Assembly (NCBI RefSeq): GCF_000373985.1 | Contig: NZ_KB893082.1 | Coordinates: 171-39,989, forward strand | DNA: 39,819 bases | Source: Desulfobacter curvatus DSM 3379 | GTDB lineage: Bacteria > Desulfobacterota > Desulfobacteria > Desulfobacterales > Desulfobacteraceae | Direction of reading: 5' to 3' | Shown: positions 24,485 to 33,349 of the stretch, one piece after another | Position numbering within the stretch: position 1 is the stretch's first letter | Layout of the letters: every line of letters starts with the position of its first letter | Position numbers and translations under genes: made by a program | The notes under the pieces: generated by a model | Told to the model about the DNA's origin: nothing | The model's input: the letters and a program-made list of their open reading frames with translations, nothing else | The model's database searches: none

Positions 24485-25738
24485 ATGAGTTCATATGATA
24501 TGGGAACATATATGTCTGAGCAAATCATTAAAATTAATCTGGATAAGTACAGTTTGAATGCCGAGGCGATACTGGTTATTGACACAGTGGAAAAAACTGC
24601 TCCGGCAAAAGGTGGAATCCGTATTCATCCCGGGGTTACAGAAAAGGAAATTGCACTCCTTGCGGGTGAAATGACAAATAAATGTATTCTTGCGAATCTT
24701 CCTTTTGGGGGAGCAAAAGGAGGAATCCGGTTAGATGATCTCAGTCAGGTTGACAGAGCAATGTACGCGTTCGGCCGCGAATTATCAAAACTTGAGTTTC
24801 TGCCTTATAAATGGTGTGCCGCGCCTGATGTAAATACAAACAGTAAGGCGATAGATGCATTCATTGCCGGCTGTGCTTCTGTGAAGGGGTGGCGTAAATC
24901 AAGGCTTGCGGGAACAGGTAAATCAAGCGGAATACCCCATGAACTGGGTAGTACCGCTTACGGGGTCGTACTGAGCCTTGAAAAAACAATAGAAAAGCTC
25001 GGTCTGGATATCCCAATGGATGGGGCAGGGGTTATTGTTGAAGGGATTGGAGAAGTCGGCGGAAATGCAATACGCTTTTTGCTGGAAAAAGGGGCGCGGA
25101 TTCTTGGGGTGAGCGATATCACCGGTGCCTTATATTGCAAAGACGGAATAGATGGAAAACTGCTGATGCAGACGATCCGGTCAGGCGGTAGCGTTAAGCA
25201 ACTTTCCGGTCTTACGGGTGATACGAATTTTCAAAAAAACAGCAGGACATTGTTGGAAAAAGAAGCTGATGTCCTTGTTTTAGCCGGCCCTGGCCAGAGT
25301 ATAAATGAAAAAAATGCAGGCAATTTAAAAGTGAAAATCATAGTTGAAGGGGCAAACATCGCCTATACCGATGTATCCCATAGAGAGACTGTGCATGCCA
25401 ACGGTATAATATCGATACCGGGAATAATAGCAAACTCCGGAGGGGTTATTTCAAGCTATGAGGAATGGCTTCTTGAGAACCAGGATTTGATGACATCTTC
25501 AGCCGATGCCCAGTGGGAGCGGGTAACATCTTCAATTTACAGTCGGATCGATTTAAATATTACCGAACTTGTTCAAAAGATGAAGGATGATCACATGGCG
25601 CATACTCCGTTTTATTATGCGCACGAGATGGCCTGTGAACGAAAAGAAAATCAACGAAAATCAAACAGAATACTGCGCAACAAGACCAAAGAAATAAATG
25701 TCGATCTTGAACGCAAATTTGCAGTATTTACTAAATAA
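24485..25738 (+). CDS. Glu/Leu/Phe/Val-family dehydrogenase (GdhA type)
   Basis: A 417-residue hexameric-type amino-acid dehydrogenase. PAKGGIRIHPG near residue 40 and NLPFGGAKGGIRLD near 72 contain the substrate and catalytic lysines. AAPDVNT near 112 holds the catalytic aspartate. GTGKSSGIPHELGSTAYGV near 142 leads into the Rossmann domain, where VIVEGIGEVGGNAIRFL near 182 is the nucleotide motif. IVEGANIAYT and PGIIANSGGVISSYEEW near 310 close the active site. Glutamate is the most likely substrate, but leucine/valine cannot be excluded. The first ATG lacks a Shine-Dalgarno; ATG 24512 is an alternative start. It is a second glutamate dehydrogenase class beside the Gdh2-type enzyme of cluster A. 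Confidence 0.85.
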   Translation: MSSYDMGTYMSEQIIKINLDKYSLNAEAILVIDTVEKTAPAKGGIRIHPGVTEKEIALLAGEMTNKCILANLPFGGAKGGIRLDDLSQVDRAMYAFGRELSKLEFLPYKWCAAPDVNTNSKAIDAFIAGCASVKGWRKSRLAGTGKSSGIPHELGSTAYGVVLSLEKTIEKLGLDIPMDGAGVIVEGIGEVGGNAIRFLLEKGARILGVSDITGALYCKDGIDGKLLMQTIRSGGSVKQLSGLTGDTNFQKNSRTLLEKEADVLVLAGPGQSINEKNAGNLKVKIIVEGANIAYTDVSHRETVHANGIISIPGIIANSGGVISSYEEWLLENQDLMTSSADAQWERVTSSIYSRIDLNITELVQKMKDDHMAHTPFYYAHEMACERKENQRKSNRILRNKTKEINVDLERKFAVFTK

Positions 25739-25782
25739 ATATCGATTAAACATTGTTGAGAAGAAAAAAAGGGGGGCTTACC

Positions 25783-26622
25783 TTGTACATACTTTGCCTG
25801 AATTGTGATGATCGTCCGGGAATTGTTGCCGCGGTTGCGAACGCTTTGTGTAATTCAAACTGTAATATTGAGGAATCTTCACAGTTTGACGACCCATATT
25901 CCAAGCAGTTTTTTATGCGCGTTATGTTTTCTGCCGTAACTGAAGGGGCGGAAGAAAAGTTTAGAGCCATGTTTGAGGCTGTGTCTGAAAAATTCGGCAT
26001 GAATTGGTATATGAGAGAAATGGATGAGCCGGTCAAGACGCTTGTTCTGGTATCGAAAGATGATCATTGTCTGAACGATATGATCTATCGCTGGCGGACA
26101 AAGCACTTGAATATTGACATAGTGGGCGTAGTCTCAAATCATACGGTAAACCAGGAGCTTTGCGAACACTTCGGGCTTAAATTTTATCATGTGCCCACGC
26201 AGGGGGTTGATAAAAAGGAGGTCGAGGCGCAGCATTTCAGGATTATCGAGGACACGGGTACGGAGCTCATTGTGCTTGCGCGCTATATGCAGATTCTTTC
26301 CGAGAATATGTGCGAGAGATACGCTGGGCGAGTAATCAATATTCATCACTCATTCCTGCCGGGCTTTAAAGGCGCAAAGCCCTATCATCAGGCGTATGAG
26401 CGCGGTGTGAAGCTTATCGGAGCGACCGCTCATTTTGTTACGAAGAGTCTTGATGAAGGGCCGATTATAGAGCAAGACGTCATGCGTATTGATCACCGGG
26501 ATTGCCCGAAAAAGTTACAAATTCGAGGGCAGGACACTGAAGCCAGAGTGCTCGCACGCGCGATCGAAATGTACGCCGAAAGACGGATATTCCTTCACGG
26601 GAGTAGAACGGTTATTTTGTAG
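25783..26622 (+). CDS. purU: Formyltetrahydrofolate deformylase
   Basis: This enzyme hydrolyses 10-formyl-THF to formate and THF. Residues 1-80 form an ACT regulatory domain (DDRPGIVAAVANAL). Residues ~85-275 form the formyltransferase-type hydrolase with INIHHSFLPGFKGAKPY (Asn and His of the active site) and DEGPIIEQD (catalytic Asp). I chose the TTG at 25783 because it is preceded by a purine-rich AAAGGGGGGC site and begins right before the ACT strand; an upstream TTG at 25753 adds ten basic residues. It follows the dehydrogenase gene by 44 bp and precedes folD, so the three are probably co-transcribed. In a C1 context, PurU with FolD oxidises methylene-THF to formate. Confidence 0.9.
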   Translation: MYILCLNCDDRPGIVAAVANALCNSNCNIEESSQFDDPYSKQFFMRVMFSAVTEGAEEKFRAMFEAVSEKFGMNWYMREMDEPVKTLVLVSKDDHCLNDMIYRWRTKHLNIDIVGVVSNHTVNQELCEHFGLKFYHVPTQGVDKKEVEAQHFRIIEDTGTELIVLARYMQILSENMCERYAGRVINIHHSFLPGFKGAKPYHQAYERGVKLIGATAHFVTKSLDEGPIIEQDVMRIDHRDCPKKLQIRGQDTEARVLARAIEMYAERRIFLHGSRTVIL

Positions 26623-26722
26623 AGTCAATTTATTTTTAAAGATCAAGATTAAACTAACCCGGTAAAGGAAAAGGCGTTGTTCAGTTGTTTTTTCTTTGCC
26701 GGGCCATAGCTGGAGAAAGTGT

Positions 26723-27622
26723 ATGACCGCAGAAATCATTAGCGGAACCGAGATTAGAAAGACTATTCTGGCTGAAATTAAGGCCGATGTTGAAAAGATG
26801 AGAGCCAAACACGGCAAAGTGCCTGGCCTGGCAACCATTCTTGTTGGGAAAAACCCGGCCTCTGTCAGCTATGTCACCTTGAAGGTAAAAACGGCTTTGT
26901 CCGTCGGGTTCAATGAAATTCAGGATGATCAGCCCGAAGATATCAGTGAAGCGGATCTGCTGGCTTTGATCGATAAGTATAACAATGATCCCGACATCCA
27001 CGGCATTCTGGTTCAGCTGCCGTTGCCCAAGCATATTGACGAAAAAAAGGTGATTAACGCCATCAATCCGGATAAGGATGTGGATGCATTCCATCCCGCT
27101 AATGTGGGCAGCTTGATGATCAACTGTGATGAAGCCAAGTTCCTACCCTGCACCCCGGCCGGTATCCAGGAAATGATTGTTCGTTCAGGCACGCAAACAT
27201 CCGGTGCGGAGGTCGTTGTGGTCGGCCGTTCCAATATTGTGGGCAAACCCATTGCCATGATGCTGGCCCAAAAAAGTGTTTGTGCCAACGCGACTGTAAC
27301 CATTGTTCATACAAAGACCAAGGATCTTGCAGCCCATTGCAAACGTGCCGACATTCTTGTTGTTGCAGCCGGCGTGCCGGATCTTGTTAAACCCGAATGG
27401 ATTAAGCCGGGGGCCACTGTGATCGACGTCGGAGTTAACCGTGTGGGCATGAACGAAGCCACTGGAAGAGCCATCCTCAAAGGTGACGTGGACTTTGATG
27501 CAGCCAAGGAAATTGCAGGAAAAATCACCCCGGTTCCCGGTGGCGTCGGCCCCATGACCATTGCCATGCTCATGAAAAATACCCTGAGAGCTGCCCAGTA
27601 TGCCCTGGGAGATTTAATATAA
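26723..27622 (+). CDS. folD: Bifunctional methylene-THF dehydrogenase/methenyl-THF cyclohydrolase
   Basis: A 299-residue cytosolic FolD interconverting 5,10-methylene-THF and 10-formyl-THF. Family motifs are present: ASVSYVTLKVKTA near residue 45 with the Tyr and Lys of the active site, VQLPLPKHID near 95, PCTPAGIQEMI near 140, VVVGRSNIVGKPIAMML near 162 (nucleotide fold) and PVPGGVGPMTIAMLMKNT near 265. The ATG at 26723 has a GGAG site; the nine upstream codons of the longer frame lack family character. Next to purU it completes a methylene-THF to formate route, which also suits general one-carbon and purine supply. Confidence 0.95.
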   Translation: MTAEIISGTEIRKTILAEIKADVEKMRAKHGKVPGLATILVGKNPASVSYVTLKVKTALSVGFNEIQDDQPEDISEADLLALIDKYNNDPDIHGILVQLPLPKHIDEKKVINAINPDKDVDAFHPANVGSLMINCDEAKFLPCTPAGIQEMIVRSGTQTSGAEVVVVGRSNIVGKPIAMMLAQKSVCANATVTIVHTKTKDLAAHCKRADILVVAAGVPDLVKPEWIKPGATVIDVGVNRVGMNEATGRAILKGDVDFDAAKEIAGKITPVPGGVGPMTIAMLMKNTLRAAQYALGDLI

Positions 27623-27663
27623 CCCCCATGTCCTAAATGAAAGGATTCGTCATGACCAAGAGA

Positions 27664-27697
27664 AAAATACGCAATGCTTCAGTTTATAAAATTGCGC
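27664..27697 (-). terminator. Possible terminator of the envelope operon
   Basis: Inverted arms CGCAAT (27670-27675) and ATTGCG (27691-27696) lie just past the stop of the CBS-domain gene. On the minus strand they are followed by TATTTTT. The loop is long (15 bases) and the stem short, so support is modest. Confidence 0.35.
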
Positions 27698-27700
27698 AAG

Positions 27701-28948
27701 TCAGGGTTCTTCGGCCGGTTTAATGATAAATGACTGAATCCGGTTGCCATCCATGTCCTTTACCGTAAAATTCCAGTTATTCATGCGAACGGACTCCCCG
27801 GGATTGGGGATACGCTCCACAAGTTCCAGAAAAAATCCCGAGACCGTGTCGTAGTTGACGGATTCTGGAATTCCCAGGTTAAGCTCTTTGTTGAGATGAT
27901 AGATGTCTGTTTTGCCGGCGATCAGCCACTTGTTCCCTTTGATCTGGACAATGTCCGGTGTATTTTTATCTGACTCGTCCGCAATTTCCCCAAAAATTTC
28001 TTCAACCACATCCTCAAGGGTGACGATACCGGACACACCGCCGTATTCATCAACCACAACAGCCATATGGCTCTTTTTTGCCTTAAAGGCTTTAAGCAGT
28101 GAATCCAGTTTCTTTGATTCCGGGATAAAATAAGGCTTTTTCATAATGGCTTTGACATCAAGGCGGTCCGAGGTCGCTTCCGAATCGTTCTTTTCCAAAT
28201 ATTTAGAAAATAAATCTTTGATATGCAAAATTCCTACAATATTATCGATGGTATCTTCAATCACCGGAATGCGTGAAAATCCTGTTTTTAAAATTTTTGG
28301 AATATCCAGGCTCTCGGCTGCATCCACCACAAACATGTCTGCCCTGGGTGTCATAATTTCAGAACAATAGGTGTCATCAAATTCAAAGATATTGGTGATG
28401 TATTCCATCTCTTCTTCTTTGATTTCACCTTCCCCTTCCACCACTTCCACCATGGTCATCAATTCATCTTCGGTCACGGTATCCTGGGAATTGTCTATGA
28501 CGCCGTGCAGTTTAGGTATGAAATTAAGAACAAAGATCAAAGGCCATAAAATTTTCGACAACCAGTATATGGGATATATGACAGCCCTTGCGACCACTAC
28601 ATTGTTGTGGTTGGCAAAGGATTTTGGGAAAATTTCCCCAAACACAAGAATCAGAAGTGTCATGACACCGGTGGCAATTCCCACGGCATTGGACTGAAAA
28701 TGGGCAATGGCAAGGGAGGTGGCAAGGGAGGATGCACCAATGTTTACCAGGTTGTTGCCGATGAGAATGGTGGTCAAAAGGGTGTGGGAGTCTTCCTTCA
28801 TTCCCAGGATAAGCTGACCGGACTTTGAGCCATCCTTAGAGATATGAAAGGCTTTGATTCTGGAAATTGAAAAAAGCGCTGTTTCAGACATGGAAAAAAA
28901 ACCGGATAGAAAAAGGCAAATGCATAACAAGGTTGCTTCAATACTCAT
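27701..28948 (-). CDS. CNNM/CorC-HlyC family CBS-domain membrane protein
   Basis: A 415-residue protein with a DUF21 membrane domain at residues 1-180 (opening SIEATLLCICLFLSGFFSMSE-type helix and several further helices), a CBS pair at about 195-325 (IMTPRADMFVVD, then MAVVVDEYGGVSGIVTLEDV) and a C-terminal CorC_HlyC domain at about 335-410. Family members are linked to magnesium/cobalt efflux or sodium-coupled magnesium transport; the hemolysin name is historical. The start overlaps the lpxB stop by 4 bp, so it is the coupled last gene of the envelope operon. The specific ion is unknown. Confidence 0.88.
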   Translation of the reverse strand: MSIEATLLCICLFLSGFFSMSETALFSISRIKAFHISKDGSKSGQLILGMKEDSHTLLTTILIGNNLVNIGASSLATSLAIAHFQSNAVGIATGVMTLLILVFGEIFPKSFANHNNVVVARAVIYPIYWLSKILWPLIFVLNFIPKLHGVIDNSQDTVTEDELMTMVEVVEGEGEIKEEEMEYITNIFEFDDTYCSEIMTPRADMFVVDAAESLDIPKILKTGFSRIPVIEDTIDNIVGILHIKDLFSKYLEKNDSEATSDRLDVKAIMKKPYFIPESKKLDSLLKAFKAKKSHMAVVVDEYGGVSGIVTLEDVVEEIFGEIADESDKNTPDIVQIKGNKWLIAGKTDIYHLNKELNLGIPESVNYDTVSGFFLELVERIPNPGESVRMNNWNFTVKDMDGNRIQSFIIKPAEEP

Positions 28949-30105
28949 AACCCGAAATATTTCCTATTATGAATCAGATTAAGTATTATAGCCGCCGTAC
29001 GTTTTGGGGCACCCGGCAGACCTAATCGCCTGCGGACCTGATGAAGTTGCCGTTTATGGGTCTCAAGTTCAGGTAACATGGATAATACGGTTTTACTGAT
29101 GGTTCCGGCATTGGCGTCATCTTGGATCAACTCCGGCATCACCTGGCGACCGACAATCAGATTGGCAAGCCCGATGTATTTGGCTTTCACAAGCAGTCGC
29201 GCAAGTCCATACGCCACTCCGGACATTTTATAAATAATTACAGTGGGCACAAGATTTAAAGCCGCTTCCAGCGTGACAGTGCCCGATGCGGCAATCAGAA
29301 GGTCGGCCCGTTCAAAAATTTGGTTTGGCCGGCCTGTTACAATCCGGCACAACTCACTGTTTGGATGGTGAGAAACAATCTGTTTAATGCGCTCTTCATG
29401 CTGGTTAATACCGGAGGAAATAAGACACCTTAAATAGGGATACTTCTTTGCGATAATACCGACGGAATCCAGCATCACATCAAGCAGTTTATCGATTTCA
29501 GCGGACCGTGAACCCGGAAGCAAGCCGATAATCAGATCATCTGACAGCTCTTTTTTATTGTTTTTGCTTAAAACCGGCAGACTTTGGGGGTATTCATCCA
29601 CCAGGGGGTTTCCCACATAGGTGGCACAAATTTTTTTGGCTTTATAAATGGGAATTTCAAAGGGAAAAATAAGCGCGACATGGTCGATGACTTTGGCTAT
29701 GGTATCCAGACGGTTGGCGTTCCAGGCCCAGACCTTTGGGGCGATATAATAACAGACAGGAATGTTGTAATGTTGTTTGATAAAGTTAGCGATCTTTAGA
29801 TTAAATCCTGGATAATCAATGAGCACAACAGCATCCGGAGGATCTGTTTTTAATCGTCGCTTAACAAGACAAAAAGCCTGTTTAATGGTGCCAAACTGCC
29901 TGATCACTTGAACAAGGCCCATGGCAGACAGTTTTTCAATGGGAAAGAAAATGTCTGCCCCCTGCCCTGCCATGGCCTTGCCGCCGATACCCGTGATCCG
30001 GACACCGGGGCAAAGTTGTTTTAAAGACCGCACCAGGGCTGCCCCGTGGAAATCACCTGAAGGTTCACCAGCTAATATCATTATATGCCGGGTTCGTTCA
30101 GTCAT
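28945..30105 (-). CDS. lpxB: Lipid-A-disaccharide synthase
   Basis: LpxB condenses UDP-2,3-diacylglucosamine with lipid X to the lipid A disaccharide at the inner membrane face. The N-terminal MILAGEPSGDFHGAALVRSL-type glycosyltransferase motif is clear. YIAPKVWAWNANR near residue 125, LLPGSRSAEI near 190 and ASGTVTLEAAL near 275 are family signatures. I chose the ATG at 30105 because a GAGG site lies 9 bases upstream, whereas the ATG at 30114 directly abuts that site. The start overlaps lpxI by 8 bp. Length of about 386 residues is normal. Confidence 0.94.
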   Translation of the reverse strand: MTERTRHIMILAGEPSGDFHGAALVRSLKQLCPGVRITGIGGKAMAGQGADIFFPIEKLSAMGLVQVIRQFGTIKQAFCLVKRRLKTDPPDAVVLIDYPGFNLKIANFIKQHYNIPVCYYIAPKVWAWNANRLDTIAKVIDHVALIFPFEIPIYKAKKICATYVGNPLVDEYPQSLPVLSKNNKKELSDDLIIGLLPGSRSAEIDKLLDVMLDSVGIIAKKYPYLRCLISSGINQHEERIKQIVSHHPNSELCRIVTGRPNQIFERADLLIAASGTVTLEAALNLVPTVIIYKMSGVAYGLARLLVKAKYIGLANLIVGRQVMPELIQDDANAGTISKTVLSMLPELETHKRQLHQVRRRLGLPGAPKRTAAIILNLIHNRKYFGL

Positions 30106-30949
30106 GCATCTCATCCTCGGTTACGGCGATTATGCAGATATTGTATTTATCTGCAAGGGCAATCATTTTTTCACGGTCAAATGAAATTGACTTTTCAGCT
30201 TCAAGCACAAGCATGGTTACCCCTGATTGGTGCATGGTTTCAACGGTGGTGCATCCGGATGAGGGTAAATCAAAGCGCAGGTCCTGGTTGGGTTTGGATA
30301 ATTTAACAACCGTGGCCCCGTTTCCCCGGCTCAGCCGCCCTCCCCGTTCTATGGTGGCGTCCGTGCCGTCAATGGCTTCTACGGCAAGAACCGTTCCATT
30401 GGAAATTACGAGACACTGACCGATATCAAGACGGCCAACAGCTTTGGCAAGCTTCCATCCCTGCTGGATATCTTTCTTTTCTGCTTTGTCAGGCTTTCGC
30501 TTGGTCCAGCATCCTTTGGGGCTGATCAGTTCAGGCAGAAGGAAGGTGGACGGTACCAGGGTAATACCTTGTTTTTCCAAAAGATCCGCAAAGGATGAAA
30601 GGATATTGTCATCGTGGGTACCCACCGTTTTGGCAATAAAAGCAAGGGCCTTTAAATCCGGCCTTATATCCTTAAAAATATTGGCCTTATTAATGGAACC
30701 CATGAGCAGTGCTCTGGTGACGCCATGGGATTTAAAATAGCGAAGCAGTTTGTTAAGCTGACCAAGATAAAGCCATTCAAACCGGTGAGTCAGTTGGGCC
30801 AGTTGGGGATCGGTTTCACTGTGGAATCCTACCCCAATCACTTTATAACCGTTTGCACGTGCCTTTTGGGTAAAAAGCAGCGGGAACTGGCCGCCACCGG
30901 CAATCAGGCCAATGTGGGAGGAACAATTCTTGCCTTCGCAGGTCTTCAT
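30098..30949 (-). CDS. lpxI: UDP-2,3-diacylglucosamine pyrophosphatase, LpxI type
   Basis: A 283-residue LpxI, the alternative to LpxH, which hydrolyses UDP-2,3-diacylglucosamine to lipid X and UMP. The N-terminal domain begins IGLIAGGGQFPLLFTQKA, and the C-terminal domain carries GQCLVISNGTVLAVEAIDGTD and RFDLPSSGCTTVETM, both characteristic of the family. It lies between lpxA (5 bp gap) and lpxB (8 bp overlap), the common order in organisms that use LpxI. Its presence suggests LpxH is not needed here. Confidence 0.93.
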   Translation of the reverse strand: MKTCEGKNCSSHIGLIAGGGQFPLLFTQKARANGYKVIGVGFHSETDPQLAQLTHRFEWLYLGQLNKLLRYFKSHGVTRALLMGSINKANIFKDIRPDLKALAFIAKTVGTHDDNILSSFADLLEKQGITLVPSTFLLPELISPKGCWTKRKPDKAEKKDIQQGWKLAKAVGRLDIGQCLVISNGTVLAVEAIDGTDATIERGGRLSRGNGATVVKLSKPNQDLRFDLPSSGCTTVETMHQSGVTMLVLEAEKSISFDREKMIALADKYNICIIAVTEDEMHD

Positions 30950-30954
30950 GGAAA

Positions 30955-31752
30955 TTAACGTGTCACCCCACGATTGGAATTTTTTATAAATTCAATGAAG
31001 GAAACCACTTCAGGCAGTTGCTCAACTTCTGCTTTGGTCCTTTCAACGGCCTGGGTCACTGTCAATCCGATCCGGAAAAATATCCGGTACGCTTTTTTCA
31101 ACTGACGGACGACGGACGAGTCAAAATTATGGCGTTTGAGGCCCACATTATTCAACCCATGCAAGGTGGCCCGGTCACCTGCGGCAATGACAAAGGGTGG
31201 AATGTCTTTTACCACAGCGGATTTACCGCCGATGTAAGCATAGTCACCGATTTTGACAAATTGATGAATGGCTACAAGACCGCCGACAGTGGCATAGTCT
31301 CCAATTTCAATGTGTCCGGCAAGGGTTGAGTTGTTGGCAAGGATGACATTTTTGCCGGTCTTGCAGTCATGGGCAATGTGTGTATAGGCCATCAGATAAT
31401 TTTCTTCACCCACCGCGGTGAGACCTCCGCCGAAGCCCGTGCCCCTGTTGATGGTGACAAATTCGCGGATAATGGACCCCCTGCCAATGGTCAGATGGGT
31501 GGTTTCGCCGTGAAATTTAAGATCCTGGGGGGCTCCGCCAATGGAGGCGTATTGAAAAATATTACAGTCCGGGCCGATGGTGACATGGTCGTCAATGGTG
31601 CAGTAAGGACCGATGGTTGTGCCGGAGCCAATGGTAACATCTCCTTTGACAATGGTATAGGGGCCAATGGTGACATTCTCATCTATTCTGGCGGATGAAT
31701 CAATAATTGCCGTTGGGTGAATGGGTTGAATGGGTTGAATGGGTTGAGTCAT
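30955..31752 (-). CDS. lpxA: UDP-N-acetylglucosamine acyltransferase
   Basis: LpxA starts lipid A synthesis by O-acylating UDP-GlcNAc. The 265-residue protein shows the left-handed beta-helix hexapeptide repeats (IGPYTIV, IGSGTTIGPYCTI and others), the catalytic histidine in HIAHDCKTG, and a helical C-terminus. Its N-terminus (MTQPIQPIQPIHPTAII) contains a threefold 9-base repeat not seen in typical LpxA. The start overlaps the lpxD stop by 4 bp. FabZ, usually between lpxD and lpxA in proteobacteria, is absent from this site. Confidence 0.95.
   Translation of the reverse strand: MTQPIQPIQPIHPTAIIDSSARIDENVTIGPYTIVKGDVTIGSGTTIGPYCTIDDHVTIGPDCNIFQYASIGGAPQDLKFHGETTHLTIGRGSIIREFVTINRGTGFGGGLTAVGEENYLMAYTHIAHDCKTGKNVILANNSTLAGHIEIGDYATVGGLVAIHQFVKIGDYAYIGGKSAVVKDIPPFVIAAGDRATLHGLNNVGLKRHNFDSSVVRQLKKAYRIFFRIGLTVTQAVERTKAEVEQLPEVVSFIEFIKNSNRGVTR
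31719..31745. repeat. Threefold 9-bp tandem repeat inside the lpxA start
   Basis: GAATGGGTT occurs three times in perfect tandem and encodes the Pro-Ile-Gln/His repeat of the LpxA N-terminus. Copy changes would keep the reading frame. Confidence 0.85.
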
Positions 31753-32786
31753 GATTGCTCCGTCGAGCTGCCTTCCAGCTTTTTTATCCGTTTTTCAAGG
31801 GAAAGCAGTCGTGTTCTTAAACTGGGTAGCCGGGGTATGATACGGGACACTTTCAGCCAGATTTTATGGGACATATGGGGAATACCTGAAACGATATCGC
31901 CCGGGGAAACATTTGCGCTGACACCGGCATAGGGGCCGACAATGGCTCCGTCTCCGATCTCAAGATGGCCTGAAATACCAGCTTTGCCTGCGATAATAAC
32001 GTTTTTGCCGATGGTAGTGCTCCCGGCAATCGCTACCTGGGCCACCACCAATGTATCATCCCCGATTTTAACATTGTGGGCGATATGCACCTGATTGTCC
32101 GTTTTAACGCCGTTTCCGATTCGGGTGATGCCTAAAGTCCCCCTGTCAATGGTATTGCAGGCACCGATTTCACAGCCATCACCGATCTGTACATATCCTG
32201 TATGTAGCAACTTGGCATGGGCGTGACCGTCCTGGACAAATCCGAATCCGTCAGAGCCGATGACGCAGTTGGGATGAATAATGGTCTGTCTGCCGATTCG
32301 TGTTTTATCTACCAAGGTGACGTTGGGGCTGATCCGGCAGGCATCATTGAGCCGGCATTGTTTTCCGATCACTGTATTGGCCATGATGTGGACATAACTG
32401 CCGATGGTGCAGCCCGGCCCTATGCTCACATGGGCCTCAATGCGTGTGCCGTCGCCAATAATGCAGTCATCTGCGATAACAGCCGACGGGTGAATAAATT
32501 CTTTCAACGGCTCTGCAGGCATCAGATGCTCAACAACCTTAAAAAAAGCAAGCTTCGGATTATCAGAGTAAAGAAGCGTTATACCGGAAACAGCAGGAGC
32601 TTCGTTGGGCACAAGAATGATTCCGGCTTTTGTTTCATCCAGCCGGGAAAAAAAAGAGTGATCCACCGCAAAGGTCAGATCCTTGGGCCCGGCATCGTCA
32701 AAGGAGGATACCCCGGAAATGGTTGTACCCGGATCCCCATGTATCCGGGCATCAACCATGGCAGCTATTTGGTCGGCTGTAAGCAT
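31749..32786 (-). CDS. lpxD: UDP-3-O-acylglucosamine N-acyltransferase
   Basis: LpxD adds the N-linked acyl chain in lipid A synthesis. The 345-residue protein has an N-terminal uridine-binding domain (residues 1-100; TFAVDHSFFSRL), then many hexapeptide repeats of the left-handed beta-helix, and the catalytic-histidine region NQVHIAHNVKIG near residue 240. GSDGFGFV and NTIDRGTLG are strong LpxD signatures. A basic, coiled C-terminal helix follows. It is flanked by skp (3 bp gap) and lpxA (4 bp overlap). Confidence 0.95.
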   Translation of the reverse strand: MLTADQIAAMVDARIHGDPGTTISGVSSFDDAGPKDLTFAVDHSFFSRLDETKAGIILVPNEAPAVSGITLLYSDNPKLAFFKVVEHLMPAEPLKEFIHPSAVIADDCIIGDGTRIEAHVSIGPGCTIGSYVHIMANTVIGKQCRLNDACRISPNVTLVDKTRIGRQTIIHPNCVIGSDGFGFVQDGHAHAKLLHTGYVQIGDGCEIGACNTIDRGTLGITRIGNGVKTDNQVHIAHNVKIGDDTLVVAQVAIAGSTTIGKNVIIAGKAGISGHLEIGDGAIVGPYAGVSANVSPGDIVSGIPHMSHKIWLKVSRIIPRLPSLRTRLLSLEKRIKKLEGSSTEQS

Positions 32787-32789
32787 AAA

Positions 32790-33323
32790 TTATTTGTTCT
32801 TAGCGTATGTTGAATTGTATTCTTTAATGACCTCATCAGTGATATCCACCTGATCTGCAGCATAAATAACACCGGCAACTTTTTTTTCAATGATCAAAGT
32901 ATACCCTTGGGCCTTGCCCAATGTGTTGGCGATGTCGAAGACATCTTTTTGGATTTGATTCATCCGTTTATTTTGCAGAATCTTCATTTCCTGGGTATAA
33001 TCCGAGTTCATTTTTTTTAAGTCATCGGCCTTATCCCGCAATTCCCGTTGACGCTCAAGTTTTTTTTCAGCACTGAGCACAAGGGCTTCACGCTCCAAGG
33101 CCGCTGACATATCTTTAACCTTTTTTTCCTCGGCCTGAAGTTTTCCCTGAAGTTCATTCAGTTTAGCCTTGAGGTCTTTTTGCATCACTTTGCCGGCACT
33201 GGATTCCTGCAATATTTTTTCAAAACTGATCATGCCTATTTTAGCCTTATCCGCTGCAAAAGCGCTGCAAGTGAACATTGCGGCAATAATCAAAACTGCC
33301 GGAACTATAATGCTTTTTTTCAT
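32790..33323 (-). CDS. skp: Periplasmic OmpH/Skp-family chaperone
   Basis: A 177-residue protein with a signal peptide (cleavage after CSAFA) and a long, charged alpha-helical middle (about residues 45-125) typical of Skp tentacles. The conserved opening IGMISFEKILQESSAGK follows the mature N-terminus. Skp keeps outer-membrane proteins unfolded in the periplasm until BamA inserts them. It lies between bamA (26 bp) and lpxD (3 bp), the usual position. Confidence 0.9.
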   Translation of the reverse strand: MKKSIIVPAVLIIAAMFTCSAFAADKAKIGMISFEKILQESSAGKVMQKDLKAKLNELQGKLQAEEKKVKDMSAALEREALVLSAEKKLERQRELRDKADDLKKMNSDYTQEMKILQNKRMNQIQKDVFDIANTLGKAQGYTLIIEKKVAGVIYAADQVDITDEVIKEYNSTYAKNK

Positions 33324-33349
33324 CTATGCCTCCGAAAATAAATTATATT

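Noticed and set aside
27652..27723. 23-codon plus-strand frame after folD (MTKRKIRNASVYKIAQ)
   Set aside because: Too short, weak ribosome binding site, and it covers the probable terminator hairpin of the opposing operon.
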